A stretch of DNA of 64,000 nt from Funiculus sociatus GB2-C1 (GCF_039962115.1 NZ_JAMPKJ010000016.1:1-64000), one strand, 5' to 3'. Numbered from the stretch's first letter, positions 16,935 to 28,700 are shown. Translations and numbers: made by a program. Notes: generated by a model not told the origin, from the letters alone.

Positions 16935-19900
16935 TCACTCCGAACCGTTGTTGTCAGTAGGGTTAGGAAACAGAGATGTCATCACCCTTCCCTGACTCGC
17001 GAGAAACTCTTGCATCAAATCAAAATGCGCCGATACAACAGCTAAGCGGATGTCATCGGAGAAAACAGGAGTTTCGGAAGAAGTAGCAAAGGACTCTTGT
17101 GCGTCTATTTTCCTGACTTCCTCCAAACTGACTTCACTAGATACTCTACTATTTTCAAAAGTTTGTAAGGGTTGGTTTAACGCCATTGTTTGAATTTCCG
17201 CAGGTTCGACCTCTCCCCTGCTAGGGAAGGGGAGAATTTCTTTTGCTTCCCTTGGAGAGGAGAGAATTTCTTCTCTTTCAACGGAGGGTAAAACGGTTAG
17301 GGAGTTAGGTTTTTCCGGTGCAAAATGTGAGTCAGCAGGTTGGTGGGAGTGAAACTTCTCCTGTATTGATTGGGCAAACTCTGGACGCAACTGCATTATT
17401 GGCAAGGTAAGATCCAAAATAGGGCTAGGTTTTTTAATGCCATTTTGTACAGTTGTTACATCCAAATTGACTGACGTTACTTGGCGATTTTTATACAAAG
17501 GAGCCAGATCAATTTCTTTGCCCATTACAAACAGTCTTGCCAGCAAAAGTTGGATTTGTTCTAAACCAGATTTTCGCTGAGTATTACTGGGTATAGCAAC
17601 ATAATTACGGTTACGGAGAATATCATCGACAAATCCAGTTAGATTGCTGCTGGGTCCAACTTCGATAAAGGTTCTCACGCCCTCATCATAAAGGTTTTCA
17701 ATTGTTTCCCGAAAACGTACTCGACTAGACCACTGTTTAATAGCTACATCGCGGATAGTTTCTGGGTCAGATGGAAATTCGGAACAAGTCGCACAACTAT
17801 AAAGGCTAGTATGACCAGCACTCATATCCAACTTTTCATAGTAGCTGCGTAAAGCCGATGCCATCTCTTCAAATAGAGGCGTATGAGTGGCGCGGTCGAA
17901 GGGCAAGTGCATACAAATTCCGCCCGCCTCTTTTATTTGATTTGCAGCTTCATCAATATCACCCATACTGCCAAACAAAACTACCTGATTTGGGCAGTTG
18001 TCCATCGCCAAATGCAAGCGCCCTGAGTAAGCATTGAGCAGTGTTTTGATGAAATCAGGCTCAATAGCACCAACGCTTAATAATGCTCCTTTAGGAACGC
18101 TATTTGTTGCCTCTAAATCCTTATAACTTTGGTTTAGAAGACGTTTCATTTCTATCAGTTGCTTTTTCCCTTTGACGCGGGAGACACCTGAAGCGAGTAA
18201 AGCCGTATGTTCCCCGGTGCTGTGACCAACCATAACATCACATTTGATGCCAAAATCGTGCAGCAGTTCGTCCAAAGCCATGCCAGCAGTAAACACAGCT
18301 TCGGTAGCAACATCCATTGCATATAACTGATTTTCCCCTAGCTTTTGTTCTTCTTGTGTTAAGCCTGTTGGGAATGGGAAAATAAAGCGACTAGGTGGAT
18401 TTTCCCAGATTCCCGCAAAGGTTTCGTCTGAAAAGTCGAACCACGCCCGAACTTTAGGGAAGTACAAGCAGAGGTCAGCCAACATATTAGGATATTGCGA
18501 CCCTTCTCCGGGAAACAAAAAGGCTGTTTTACCCGATTTTTTTATATTTGCTGTGTAGTAAATTCCGCTGCGCGTTTGCAGTTTAGTACATTTGGGATCG
18601 GCTAATTTTTCTAGGGCTTGTTTTAGCTTTGTTTGTAATTCTGGAACGTTTTTGGCAATGACTGCTAGGCGATGAGAGTGCTGAGTGTTTGCCTCCGATA
18701 AAGTATAGGCAAGGTTGGCAAGGGATATACTTTCATCGATTTGCAAAATTTGCTGAATATTGTTAATGGAAGCAATCAGGTCTTGCTTACTATCACCAGA
18801 GAAAATTAGTAGTTCTGTAGACCAATTAGTAATTGGTTGTTCGATTTCGGATTGGGAGTTTTCTCCCAGTCCCCAATCCCCAGTCCCCAGTCCCCAGCCT
18901 CTATATTCTTCTAAGATTGCATGAGCATTAATTCCACCAAATCCAAAGGCGTTGATTCCGGCGCGGCGTGGAGTTTGTTCTCCATGAATCCAAGGTCTAG
19001 CTTCGGTATTGATGTAAAATGGCGTTTTCTCAATTTCTAAGGCTGGATTCACCTCGTCGCACAGCATCGGCGGCAATACTTTATGGTATAAGGCCAGCGC
19101 AGTTTTGATTAGACTGGCAACACCCGCTGCTGGGATGCAGTGACCGATCATCGATTTCACAGAACCCAAGGCACAGCGTGGGAAGTTTCCTTGACGCTGA
19201 CCAAAGACATGATTTAGCGTCTGCATCTCGGTCTGTTCTCCCAAGGGGATGCCAGTACCGTGCGCTTCAATTAGCCCGATAGTGTCTGGATCGATGCCAC
19301 TATTTTCGTAAGCACGCTGTAACGCCAGAACTTCACCTTCGAGGCGAGGTGCTAGCAAGCCTAGTGCTTTGCCATCGCTGGAGGTGCCGACTCCCTTGAG
19401 AACAGCATAGATGCGATCGCCATCTCGTTCTGCATCCTCTAGCCGTTTTAAAATCAAGAAACCCACACCTTCGCCTAGCAGAGTCCCTGCCCCTGACGTG
19501 TCAAACGGGCGAATTTTGCCATGAGATAAAGCCCCCAACAGACAGAACAGCATATGAATCGGTGCAGGTGTGGCAGCTTGTACACCTCCAGCCAGCATCA
19601 TGTCACAACGACCGCTGATTAATTCGTTCATCGCTAGTTCAACCGCAATCAGGGAAGAACTACAAGCAGCATCAGCTACGTAATTTGGCCCCATCAAGTC
19701 TAGGCGGTTAGCGATGCGCCCTGTAACTACGTTGGGAACCAAAGTGGGGATGATTTCCGCAGCTAGAGGCGGTACGCTACTCTTTAACTCTTGACGAATA
19801 CTATTTAATGTGTCTTGGTCGAGCGTTGGATGCAGTTGACACAGCAAATTCAGCGTTTGGTCTACAATCATACTCTGCTGAAGTGCCGTGACAAAACCCC

Positions 19901-20294
19901 GGTTAATATAGGTGCCTCGCCCTAGAATAATCCCGGTTTTTTCCCGATTGAAAGGTTTATCTGTGTAGCCCGCATCAGCGATCGCATCCCGTGCTAATTT
20001 CAGGGATAGAAAGTGGTCTGGATCTCCCCCATCCACTGAATTTGGCATAATCCCAAATTCAACCGGGTTAAATTCAGCTAATTTACCCAAAAAGCCACCT
20101 TTACGGGTGTATATGCGACCGCTTTCGGTAGAATTTGGATCAAAATAAGCACCAGCCCATTCATCGGGTGCATCCTCAACCGCATCTACCTTGTTCAGAA
20201 TATTTTCCCAGTAAGCACACAAATTTTTGGCTCCCGGAAACAAGGCAGACATCCCGATAATCGCAATATTGGTAGATGAACCTATTTTATTCAT
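16935..20294 (-). CDS. Polyketide/PUFA-type synthase, KS-AT (HglC-like)
   Basis: A 1119-residue megasynthase subunit. The ketosynthase spans about residues 8-465, with the active cysteine in VADAACSSSLIAVELA (near 208) and histidines in EAHGTG (near 341) and SVKSMIGHCIPAAG. The acyltransferase spans about 560-860, with the serine in VGHSTGEHTALLASG (near 690) after FLFPGEGSQYP. The C-terminal 250 residues are linker-like, with a final helix (LAVVSAHFDLMQEFLASQG) that may dock to a partner. Near residue 475 a GLGTGDWGLG insert is encoded by CCCCAGT heptamers. A second low-complexity insert near residues 1005-1030 (EEILSSPREAKEI) comes from a palindromic repeat. It overlaps the upstream KR-DH gene by four bases (ATGA). 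Size and order resemble HglC of heterocyst-glycolipid clusters. Confidence 0.88.
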   Translation of the reverse strand: MNKIGSSTNIAIIGMSALFPGAKNLCAYWENILNKVDAVEDAPDEWAGAYFDPNSTESGRIYTRKGGFLGKLAEFNPVEFGIMPNSVDGGDPDHFLSLKLARDAIADAGYTDKPFNREKTGIILGRGTYINRGFVTALQQSMIVDQTLNLLCQLHPTLDQDTLNSIRQELKSSVPPLAAEIIPTLVPNVVTGRIANRLDLMGPNYVADAACSSSLIAVELAMNELISGRCDMMLAGGVQAATPAPIHMLFCLLGALSHGKIRPFDTSGAGTLLGEGVGFLILKRLEDAERDGDRIYAVLKGVGTSSDGKALGLLAPRLEGEVLALQRAYENSGIDPDTIGLIEAHGTGIPLGEQTEMQTLNHVFGQRQGNFPRCALGSVKSMIGHCIPAAGVASLIKTALALYHKVLPPMLCDEVNPALEIEKTPFYINTEARPWIHGEQTPRRAGINAFGFGGINAHAILEEYRGWGLGTGDWGLGENSQSEIEQPITNWSTELLIFSGDSKQDLIASINNIQQILQIDESISLANLAYTLSEANTQHSHRLAVIAKNVPELQTKLKQALEKLADPKCTKLQTRSGIYYTANIKKSGKTAFLFPGEGSQYPNMLADLCLYFPKVRAWFDFSDETFAGIWENPPSRFIFPFPTGLTQEEQKLGENQLYAMDVATEAVFTAGMALDELLHDFGIKCDVMVGHSTGEHTALLASGVSRVKGKKQLIEMKRLLNQSYKDLEATNSVPKGALLSVGAIEPDFIKTLLNAYSGRLHLAMDNCPNQVVLFGSMGDIDEAANQIKEAGGICMHLPFDRATHTPLFEEMASALRSYYEKLDMSAGHTSLYSCATCSEFPSDPETIRDVAIKQWSSRVRFRETIENLYDEGVRTFIEVGPSSNLTGFVDDILRNRNYVAIPSNTQRKSGLEQIQLLLARLFVMGKEIDLAPLYKNRQVTSVNLDVTTVQNGIKKPSPILDLTLPIMQLRPEFAQSIQEKFHSHQPADSHFAPEKPNSLTVLPSVEREEILSSPREAKEILPFPSRGEVEPAEIQTMALNQPLQTFENSRVSSEVSLEEVRKIDAQESFATSSETPVFSDDIRLAVVSAHFDLMQEFLASQGRVMTSLFPNPTDNNGSE
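17211..17280. repeat. GC-rich palindromic repeat inside KS-AT gene
   Basis: CTCCCC-n-GGGGAG followed by a second GAATTTCTT/CTTGGAGAGGAG block. It is translated in frame as a linker in the C-terminal part of the KS-AT protein. Confidence 0.55.
18865..18898. repeat. CCCCAGT heptamer array in KS-AT gene
   Basis: About five tandem copies of the heptamer CCCCAGT/CCCCAAT. Since seven bases cycle through all frames in 21 bases, the minus-strand frame stays open and encodes the heptapeptide GLGTGDW between the KS and AT domains. Confidence 0.75.
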
Positions 20295-22747
20295 AATTTG
20301 CTTGCCAAACGATTAAGGGCGGTATTGCAGGTACTTTCTATGTCTTTGAGATGGAAGCGGACGTTACCGTTTTCATCAATAAAAATGGCATCGTACACAA
20401 GCATATGGTCGTCAGCTTGAGTAACCCGAAAAGCAACTTTTAGCACACTATTGAGCGCTGATTTGCCGTAGCGGATAACTGAGCCAAATCTTGAAGGTAA
20501 GGCAGTTGTAGCTTTTTGGACACGCGACCAAGCGATCGCTAACTGCGGTGCTGTATCAATTAAAGCCAAGTCAAATAACCAAGATGATTGCTGCGATGGC
20601 ATCACCTCAGCATCAATTCCTTGCTCATTTAATCGGTCAATAGCTGTCAATAACTGGAAACTAGAGCCGTGGAATAAATAATCACGATAAGCAACAGCAA
20701 CATCCAAACTATTGCCGGAACTTAAAGCGTCTATTTGCACCTTAGGCGATTCCAGCATCTGCGGACGCAGAATCACAGTAGCTTTGTAGAAAGGAATTTT
20801 ACTCTCAGGGTCTACAATTTGGGCTGCCACTTCCAAAGATTCAAAATCAGCCTGAGTAGAAGCACGAGCGATAAAAAGGACTTTTCTGGCTTCTTCGAGT
20901 ACAATTCCCCGCAAAACTCGCAAATCCCGAACCTCTGTGACTGTCCATTCTGACCAAGCAGCTTGGACAAATTGCGCTATCCACTCTAAGGCACCCGCAG
21001 CAGGCAAAACTGGTTTACCATCCAGGCAATGATCTTGCAAGTAGGGATGCAACAGAAGCGAGAAAGTATGTTCTAAGGTGACGGTGCTATCGGGTTGAAT
21101 TTGTAGTTGAGACGTGATTGGATGCCCAGTCCCCAGTCCCCAATCCCCAGTCCCTTCTTTCCCAGCCCCCAGTCCCTCAAAAGTCCCAATAATTAACTCT
21201 GTGTCACCCTTATTTCCATAACCCAGTTCCTCAATAAAGAACTGACGACCTGCATCAGGGGGAATGGGGATAACGCCTCGTTCTCGAAACTGACGGTTCA
21301 CTGACTCAGAAGCCATACCCGTGATGTCCCAAGGCCCCCAGTTGAGGGCGACAATGCGAGTATTTTGCCAACGCTGGTCTAGTTGCCATGCTAGACGGTT
21401 GACAACTTCGTTAGCAGCAGCGTAGTCTGATTGTCCGCGATTGCCAAAGCTTCCGGCAACGGAGGTGAAGAAAACAAGTAATTTTAAAGAGTCGGGTCGC
21501 AGGTGTCGGCTGAGAATAAAGGCACTATCGACTTTCGTATCAAACACAAAGTCGAAGGATTCTAGGGTTTTATCAACTATTAGCTTGTCTTCGATGACAC
21601 CAGCACCGTGAACGACGGCATCCAGACGACCGTAGCGAGAGTAAATTTCCTCGATGAAACAGCCAAATTCTTCAGCGTTTCTAACATCAACTGCTTGATA
21701 CTCAACGTTGACACCAGCTTGCCGACAATGGCTGAGGTTGCGACGGATGACGCGATCACGTAATATTCCCCGTAGTTGATTCTCAATCTGTACGGGCGTT
21801 ACTGGCTTTTTTTGCGCTGCCAGCAATATTTTCCGCAGTTGAGAAATATCCTCGATTCCCGTTGTGTCGGGAGATTCCTCCGCAGGTTCCGGAGAACGAC
21901 CAACCAGTATCAGGGTAATCCCTGGAATCAGGAAGGTACTGGCAATTTCGGCTGTAATACCTCTGGCACCACCAGTAATTAGAACTACCCAATCTTTGGC
22001 AGGATGAATCGGCAAGGAGGAAGCAGGAAGGGAAGATAAGGGTGCCAAAACTGGCTCAAATACCATCCGCTTTCCTTGTTGATAGCCGATTTCTGAGTGA
22101 CCTCCCGATACCAGCAATTCTTTGATGATTGTTCTAGCAATTTCGGCGGCTGATAAACTATCGTCGAAATCAATGGCTTTCGCTTCCACTCCAGACCATT
22201 CCTGCACCATTGTTTTGAGTAGTCCTTTACTTCCGCCACCTGTGGGAAGACCAGAACTACAGCTACCATCGCGCCCAAACTGCCCTCCTAGTAGCGAGGC
22301 TGCTAGGACTTGCGTATAGGGGAACCTCTCCCCCTGCCCTCCTAAAAGGAGAGGGGAGCTAGACACCCCGCTTCCCTCAGAGGGAAGGGGGGCTGGGGGG
22401 CTTAGGTCAGACGCACAAATTTGGAGAACTGTCAATAAGCTTTTGCAGTCAATTTGTGTGTACTGCCGCCACTCTGAGAGAGTTTCCGGCATGGGGATGG
22501 GAGAAAGTGCGGTCAGATGGATAATTCCTCTGACTTCCCCATTGAGCGATCGCGCTTCGTTAATTTCAGCCGCCAGTTTTTCCGGATCGAGCAGAATATC
22601 AGTGGAGATGGTAACTGGTGTGGCTCCCATGCGCCGCAAGCCTTCCGAGACGTAAGGCGCAACGGACATCTGATCTTGGGTAATCAGAAATAGCCCGTTA
22701 AGGGAGACTACTTCCGTGTCAGGTAAAAGTTCTGCCCGCGCTTTCAT
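20291..22747 (-). CDS. Ketoreductase-dehydratase protein (HglD/PUFA-like)
   Basis: An 818-residue protein. Residues 1-245 look like a degenerate Rossmann half that supports the ketoreductase. The active KR follows, with LITGGARGITAEIA (NADPH loop, near 254), VDVRNAEEF, VHGAGVIEDK, the serine in FFTSVAGSFGNRG and the tyrosine in QSDYAAANEVVNRL (near 439). The dehydratase hot-dog begins near 560, with a perfect HxxxGxxxxP in DHCLDGKPVLPAAG (near 574). Two repeat-derived inserts interrupt non-catalytic parts: residues about 116-142 (palindromic repeat) and about 525-540 (GTGDWGLGTG from heptamers). It begins 20 bases after the upstream gene and ends with an ATGA overlap. It should reduce and dehydrate the beta-keto chain. 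Confidence 0.87.
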   Translation of the reverse strand: MKARAELLPDTEVVSLNGLFLITQDQMSVAPYVSEGLRRMGATPVTISTDILLDPEKLAAEINEARSLNGEVRGIIHLTALSPIPMPETLSEWRQYTQIDCKSLLTVLQICASDLSPPAPLPSEGSGVSSSPLLLGGQGERFPYTQVLAASLLGGQFGRDGSCSSGLPTGGGSKGLLKTMVQEWSGVEAKAIDFDDSLSAAEIARTIIKELLVSGGHSEIGYQQGKRMVFEPVLAPLSSLPASSLPIHPAKDWVVLITGGARGITAEIASTFLIPGITLILVGRSPEPAEESPDTTGIEDISQLRKILLAAQKKPVTPVQIENQLRGILRDRVIRRNLSHCRQAGVNVEYQAVDVRNAEEFGCFIEEIYSRYGRLDAVVHGAGVIEDKLIVDKTLESFDFVFDTKVDSAFILSRHLRPDSLKLLVFFTSVAGSFGNRGQSDYAAANEVVNRLAWQLDQRWQNTRIVALNWGPWDITGMASESVNRQFRERGVIPIPPDAGRQFFIEELGYGNKGDTELIIGTFEGLGAGKEGTGDWGLGTGHPITSQLQIQPDSTVTLEHTFSLLLHPYLQDHCLDGKPVLPAAGALEWIAQFVQAAWSEWTVTEVRDLRVLRGIVLEEARKVLFIARASTQADFESLEVAAQIVDPESKIPFYKATVILRPQMLESPKVQIDALSSGNSLDVAVAYRDYLFHGSSFQLLTAIDRLNEQGIDAEVMPSQQSSWLFDLALIDTAPQLAIAWSRVQKATTALPSRFGSVIRYGKSALNSVLKVAFRVTQADDHMLVYDAIFIDENGNVRFHLKDIESTCNTALNRLASKL
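21125..21176. repeat. CCCCAGT heptamer array in KR-DH gene
   Basis: About four good and two weaker copies of CCCCAGT/CCCCAAT. It is translated in frame on the minus strand between the KR and DH domains. Confidence 0.75.
22325..22401. repeat. Palindromic repeat in KR-DH gene
   Basis: Contains CTCCTAAAAGGAG and the perfect stem CTTCCCT-CAG-AGGGAAG with flanking C and G runs. It is translated as a Pro/Ser/Gly-rich insertion in the N-terminal half of the KR-DH protein. Confidence 0.6.
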
Positions 22748-22767
22748 TATGTAGCGCGGCAGGGCTT

Positions 22768-25700
22768 CTACCGGGGCAATGACTTTCCCAGGCTATTATT
22801 TTCCTCCGGAACGTTACCAGCTTTTAGTAATTGTTCCACAACGCTGTTGAGGGTTTTGGCACGGGTGAAGTTTTCCATGCGCGATCGCACGTTGCTGGCT
22901 AAGGGTTCCGATAAGCTTTTTTGCAAAGCACCCAGAATTTCCACCCGTTTAATCGAGTCAATACCGAGTTCCGCTTCCATGTCAGCGTTTAACCCTAACA
23001 TTTCTGTTGGATAGCCAGTGCGATCGCTGACTAACTGCAACAATTTTTCTGTCAAAGCAGTTCGATCTCGAAGCTGCTGGTTGTTAGTTGTTGGTTGTTG
23101 GCTGTTGGTTGTTAATTGACTATTTAGTAGTTCAACAACACTGTTGAGGGTTTTGGCGCGGGTGAAATTTTCCATGCGCGATCGCATCAAGCTGCTGAAA
23201 GGTTCTGGCAAGCTTTTTTGCAAAGCACCCAAAATTTCCACCCGTTTAATCGAGTCGATACCGAGTTCAGCTTCCATGTCAGCGTTTAACCCTAACATTT
23301 CTGTTGGGTAGCCAGTGCGATCGCTGACTAACTGCAACAATTTTTCCGTCAAAGCAGCACGATCTGGAAGCTGTGCGTTGTTTGTCGTGGTTTGGACGAC
23401 TGAGGGCTGACGAGTGACGACTGGCAATTGAATGTCAGGTTGTGGTGCCGGTACGACAGGAGCGATCGCTGTACCATTGGTATTTTGGATTAACACCTCA
23501 GGCGTTTTTGCACCATTGTTGCTACCATTTCCCGAAGGCTGGCTGAAGTTGGTAACGATTCGGGGAGTAGGTGTGATCGCCTTCTTTGATGGTATTTGTT
23601 GCGGCTGTTGGGGCGATTGATAATTCACCCCTCCGAGAAACTGCTTCATCACCTGTTCCTGTAACCCCAGGAATTGCCGCATGGTTTCTTGATAAGCTTG
23701 GTAAGCTGCTAGGGCAGTCTCGCCAGTAAGAGCTGAGGCGCTGGGTGATGGTGCGGGTTGTTGTTCTGGGTAGGGGGTCATTGTCAATTTGGGAGCAACT
23801 CCTGGTGATAGTGCTGAGGGCTGAGGACTGTTAGCGCTGCACGAAGTGGGGGCGGGATTAGTAGTGGGTTTCTTGTTTTCTTCTTCCTGATGCTGTCCGC
23901 TAAACTTCACTGCTGACTTTGTAGAACTTCCAGAAGTTCCCACCACTGGTAAGGCTGTTTCTTGTTCTGGCTGTTTTGCATTTAGCGCTTTGCTTTGGGC
24001 GGCGCTATCCTGGTTTATCAAGGGTGTTTTACCCATGTGACCCACCGCATCCTTGATAGGTCTGGAACTAGCACCAGTTAACAGCCAAGTTGTGGGCGAA
24101 ATATCTGGTTTTTTCGTCAAAGCTGCCAAGGATAAATCTAGCTGACGCACGTTCCGCCCTTCAAATAGAGTTGGTAACTGGATATTGATGCCCTGCGTAC
24201 ATAGTGTACCCAGAGCGATCAGAAAACCTCGCATCCCCCCGCCTTGTCCGTCCAAGGAGACAACTGTATGCTCTTTTCCTTCCAGAATTTGTCCAACTAA
24301 TTTAGTCAGGATGCTCTTGGGGCCAACTTCCACAAAAATTCGAGCGCCAGCGGCATACATGGCGTTAATTTGGCTGACAAACTCGACGCTGTGGATCAGG
24401 TGTTTAGATAACTGAGTGGAAATTGCCTCGGAATCGGCATCATAGGGACGAGCCGTGGAGTTAGCATAAACAGGAATCGTGGGCGATCGCAATGTCACTT
24501 TGTCGATAGCTTCGATTAGTGGGTTAAGGGCAGAAGCTACTAAGGGAGAGTGGAAAGCACCCTTGACTGGCAGCATCCGTGCCATTATTCCTTCGGCGTT
24601 CAGCTGGTCTACAATTTGGGCGATCGCGTCTTTGTTTCCAGAAATTACTGTTTGCAAAGGAGCGTTATGATTGGCAATTACCACCCCCTCAACACTGGTT
24701 AACCGCGCCTGCAATTCTGGGCGTTGCATCTGCACTGCTGCCATTGCACCATCGGCACCTTTACAGGCAGCTGCCATGATTTTGCCTCTGGTTTGGGAAA
24801 GGTGCAGAAAGTCTTGGCGAGACAAAACTCCCGCCGCGTAAAGGGCAGTATATTCTCCGTAACTGTGACCGCAAACCATATCCGGCTTTAAACCCAGATT
24901 TGCCGCCAAGTCGATAAATCCGGTTTCCACAGCACCAATTGCAGGTTGCGCGATCTGCGTATCAGTCAGTTGTTTTTGGTTGAGTGCTTCTTGTTCTTCA
25001 GAATAGGCACTGGGTGGATAGATAAATTGACTCAACAATTTGGGGAAGCACTGCTGTAACTCATGGTCGGCAAATTCCAATGCTTCTCGCATTTCCTGGC
25101 GATACAGCGCCACGGAACGAGCCATATCTGGATATTGCGATCCTTGTCCGGGGAAGAGGAAGGCAATTTTTTGTCCGTTGTTATTGACAGACGAGAGTTG
25201 AATGTGTGGTGGTAGGGGTTGCTGTGTGTCTTGATTAATGACTAATTCCAAAGCTGCTTGCAACTGTTGCAGGCTTTCGGCAACAATGCTTAGACAAACA
25301 TTCTGTGAGGTTGTTTGGGCTTTGAGAGAGTAGCTGTAAGCTAAGTCTCGTAGGCGAGGGGTTGCACCAGCGCGTAAAGCTTCTAACAAAGTGCCGATCT
25401 CTTTTGTTAAAGCTTCCGAGTTGGCAGCTTTGAAAACAAACAGTTCGCACGGCCAAGTATCAGCACCAAGTGTGCGATCGCGCAAGTTACCTCGATATTC
25501 TTCCAGCACTACATGGAAATTAGTGCCGCCAAAGCCGAATGCACTAACACCAGCGCGGCGGGGATAGTTCGGGTGCATCAGCCAAGGCTTTGCTTCTTTG
25601 AGCAAGTACACTGGGCTTTGCGGATCGGCAAGAGTATCTAGGGGATTTTCTACGCCTAAGTGGGGTGGCAAAACTGCGTTGTGCAAAGCTAATGTTGCTT

Positions 25701-28700
25701 TGGCGAGTCCCGCTACGCCAGCAGAACTCTTAGTATGACCGATTACAGTTTTCACAGAACCGATGACGCAGGACTTGGGCGGTGTATTGGCTGCTTTTAA
25801 GGTTTCGGTAACTGTCTCCGCTTCTGCTCTATCTCCGGCAACAGTTCCGGTGCCGTGAGCTTCGTATAATCCTAGTGTGTTGGGTGAGAAACCAGCTTGG
25901 CTGTAGGCACGGTCTAAGGCTCGCATTTGTCCTGCTGGACGGGGTGCGGTCAATCCCAAGGCTTTGCCATCGCTGGAACCTGCAACAGATTTAATTACAG
26001 CGTAGATGCGATCGCCATCTCGTTCGGCATCAGCTAGACGTTTCAGTACCAGAATCACAATCCCTTCGCTGATCACAATCCCGTCGGCTGCTTTGTCAAA
26101 GGCGCGGGGTTGCTGTTGTGGGGAGAGAGCCTGAGTTTTGCTAAATGTCAAGTAGGCAAAGGGGCTTTGTCCGGTGTCTACTCCGCCGGCAATTACCACA
26201 TTGCTGCGACCGCTTTCCAATTCTCGAACGGCTAGGCTAATTGCTGCTAGGGAAGAAGCACAAGCAGCATCAACGGCAAAGTTTACCCCACCAAAATCAA
26301 AGCGGTTAGCAGCGCGACCTGCGGCAACATTTAATAGGATGCCTGGGAATGATTCTTCTGTCCACTCTGGTAAACGATCCAAAGTTTGCTCTGAGGGTTC
26401 GTCTACATAGAGAGAAAGATGCGATCGCGTGGCGTATTGATGCGCTAAATCCCCCGCACCTGTTGCTGCGCCAAAAATAACGGAAGTATTCTCCCGGTCA
26501 AAGTCTCCCGACTCATACCCCGCATCTGCTAATGCCCTTCGCACTCCCTCTAGCGCCAGCAGTTGAATTGGATCGATCGATTTCACCGACTTGGGCGGAA
26601 TTCCATACCGCACCGGATCGAATTGCACATCATCGATAAAACCACCCCATTTGGAATAGATTTTGTCTCGTGCGGTACGGTCTGGATTGTAATAAAGTCG
26701 CCAGTCCCAACGGTGCGCCGGAATTTCTGTAATGGCGCTTACTTTATGCAGAATATTTTCCCAGAAGGTATCTGGATATTCAGCTTTCGGTAGCAGTGTG
26801 CTAAGACCGACAATTGCTACATCTGAGGGAGACGCTTCATTTTTTACGGTTGATGGTTCATTGCTATGAACTAACAACTCTGAACTCTTTTGTGAAACAT
26901 CCTGATGTAACTCCTCTAAGGTGCAAACAGAGTTACGCAGAGTGGCAACTTGACCAATCATGTACATTCCATCAGTCAGTTGTTTTTGAGTTTCCACGGG
27001 AACAATACCTTGCTCATCGCGCACCAAACCTTTAGAAGCAACGCGCAAGCGTCCCAGCGTCAAATCTTCTAAAACATTCTTAATTTCTTCAGGAGAATGA
27101 CCCGCCGCCAACATTTCCCGTCGAGTTGCGTAAAATTCTTGAGCAAAGGGAGTAATTGCACAACGGCTGGCGTGACCTGGCCCGGTTTCCAAATTGATAG
27201 TATGAGTGCAAGTTAGTGCTGTGCGCTGGAATCCGTCCACAATTGCACCGCACTTGACAGCTTCTTGGGTGAATAAATAAGCTGTTCCCATCAGCACGCC
27301 AATCTTCATCCCGCGTTCTACCAAAGGCGCAGCGATCGCGCTGATTGTGGCAGCAGAACGAGCATCGTGAATCCCCCCAGCAAAGAAAACGTGGATTTCG
27401 CTTTCTTTGCCCGCCGGAACGTCTTTTAAAAGTGTCTCAATGGCGCTTTCCCAAAGCATAAAGCTGCTCAATGGGCCAACGTGTCCGCCGCATTCCCTTC
27501 CTTCAAAGACAAACCGCCGCGCCCCTTGTTCGAGGAACATTTGCAGCAATCCCGGTGTCGGAACGTGAAGGTAGGTGGCGATTCCTTCGGCTTCTAAGTC
27601 AGCCGCCTGATCTGGACGACCGCCTGCAATTAAGGCAAATGGGGGCTTAACAGCTTTGACAATTTGCAGTTGTTCTTCCCGTAGTGCTTGGGGGACGAAA
27701 CCCAGAATGCCGACTCCCCAAGCGCTAGAGCCAATTTTTTGCTTCGTTTCCTGCAATAATTCTTCTACCTGCTGGCCTCGCATTAACGCCAACGCCAGCA
27801 TCGGCAAAGCGCCCGCTTTATTAACTGCGATCGCAAATTCTGCTTTGTCGCTGACTCTGGTCATCGGCCCCTGCATAATCGGATAGCGGGTGCCATGAGA
27901 AGCGGCTAAGGGTGAATTTGGTGCTAGTGGCTGTAGTTGTTCAGCCTTTTTTACATTAGCGAGGCTTTGCTTGAGAATGGCTTGGATTAGTTTGCCTGTC
28001 GTCTGGTAGCGAAGTCGAAAATGAGCGGCTAATCCTACAGCCTGTCCCATAGGCCATGCTAAAGTGCCAGGCGAATCCCAACCGATTAAGGATGTAGCCG
28101 CCTGTTGCCAACTAGAGATTGAGGGGTTGCTTCCTTGTCCCCAGTCCCTAGTCCCCAGTTCCTGAATTTCTATTTTTTCTGCCAGTTGTTGCAAAGCGGT
28201 AATTGCCTGGAAACCGGGACGAGACAAGACGCGACAACTGCGGTTGAGACGATCGCCAATTGCGATCGCTTCTTGTCCGTTCAGGTTGTTGAGGTAGCGT
28301 TGCCATGCACCGGGGAGGGGCGATTCTGGCATCAACCACAATTGATCGTCAAGTACCACACCTGCTGCACCAGCCGCCAAGACTCCTGCTGCTGTATGAA
28401 TCCCAATCCCACCTTGCACGTAGATTGGAAGAATTTGTTTGTTGTCAGTAGTTCCAACGTCTACTAACTCCTGATTACGGACATTTAAGAGTTTTTGCGT
28501 CAGGATAAATGCCGGGTCTTCACCTACCCAACCGCCGCTTTCCTGTCCCTTCGCCACTAACCCAAAGATTTCTGCATGGTAATTGATGCCTTGTGCCTGT
28601 TCAACATCTGTGACTTCCAGCAATAGGCGGCGCGATTGGCACTGGGGCAGACACGCGATAACCTCCCCTAAGGATCGTGCTTCCCATCCAGCTAGAATTA

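Noticed and set aside
18865-18898. CCCCAGT arrays as CRISPR or microsatellite artefact
   Set aside because: Units are seven bases with no unique spacers, so not CRISPR; the arrays are translated in frame and occur at several loci.
28135-28467. Plus-strand frame of 110 codons inside the megasynthase gene
   Set aside because: Antisense to a conserved NMO-like barrel and a heptamer repeat.
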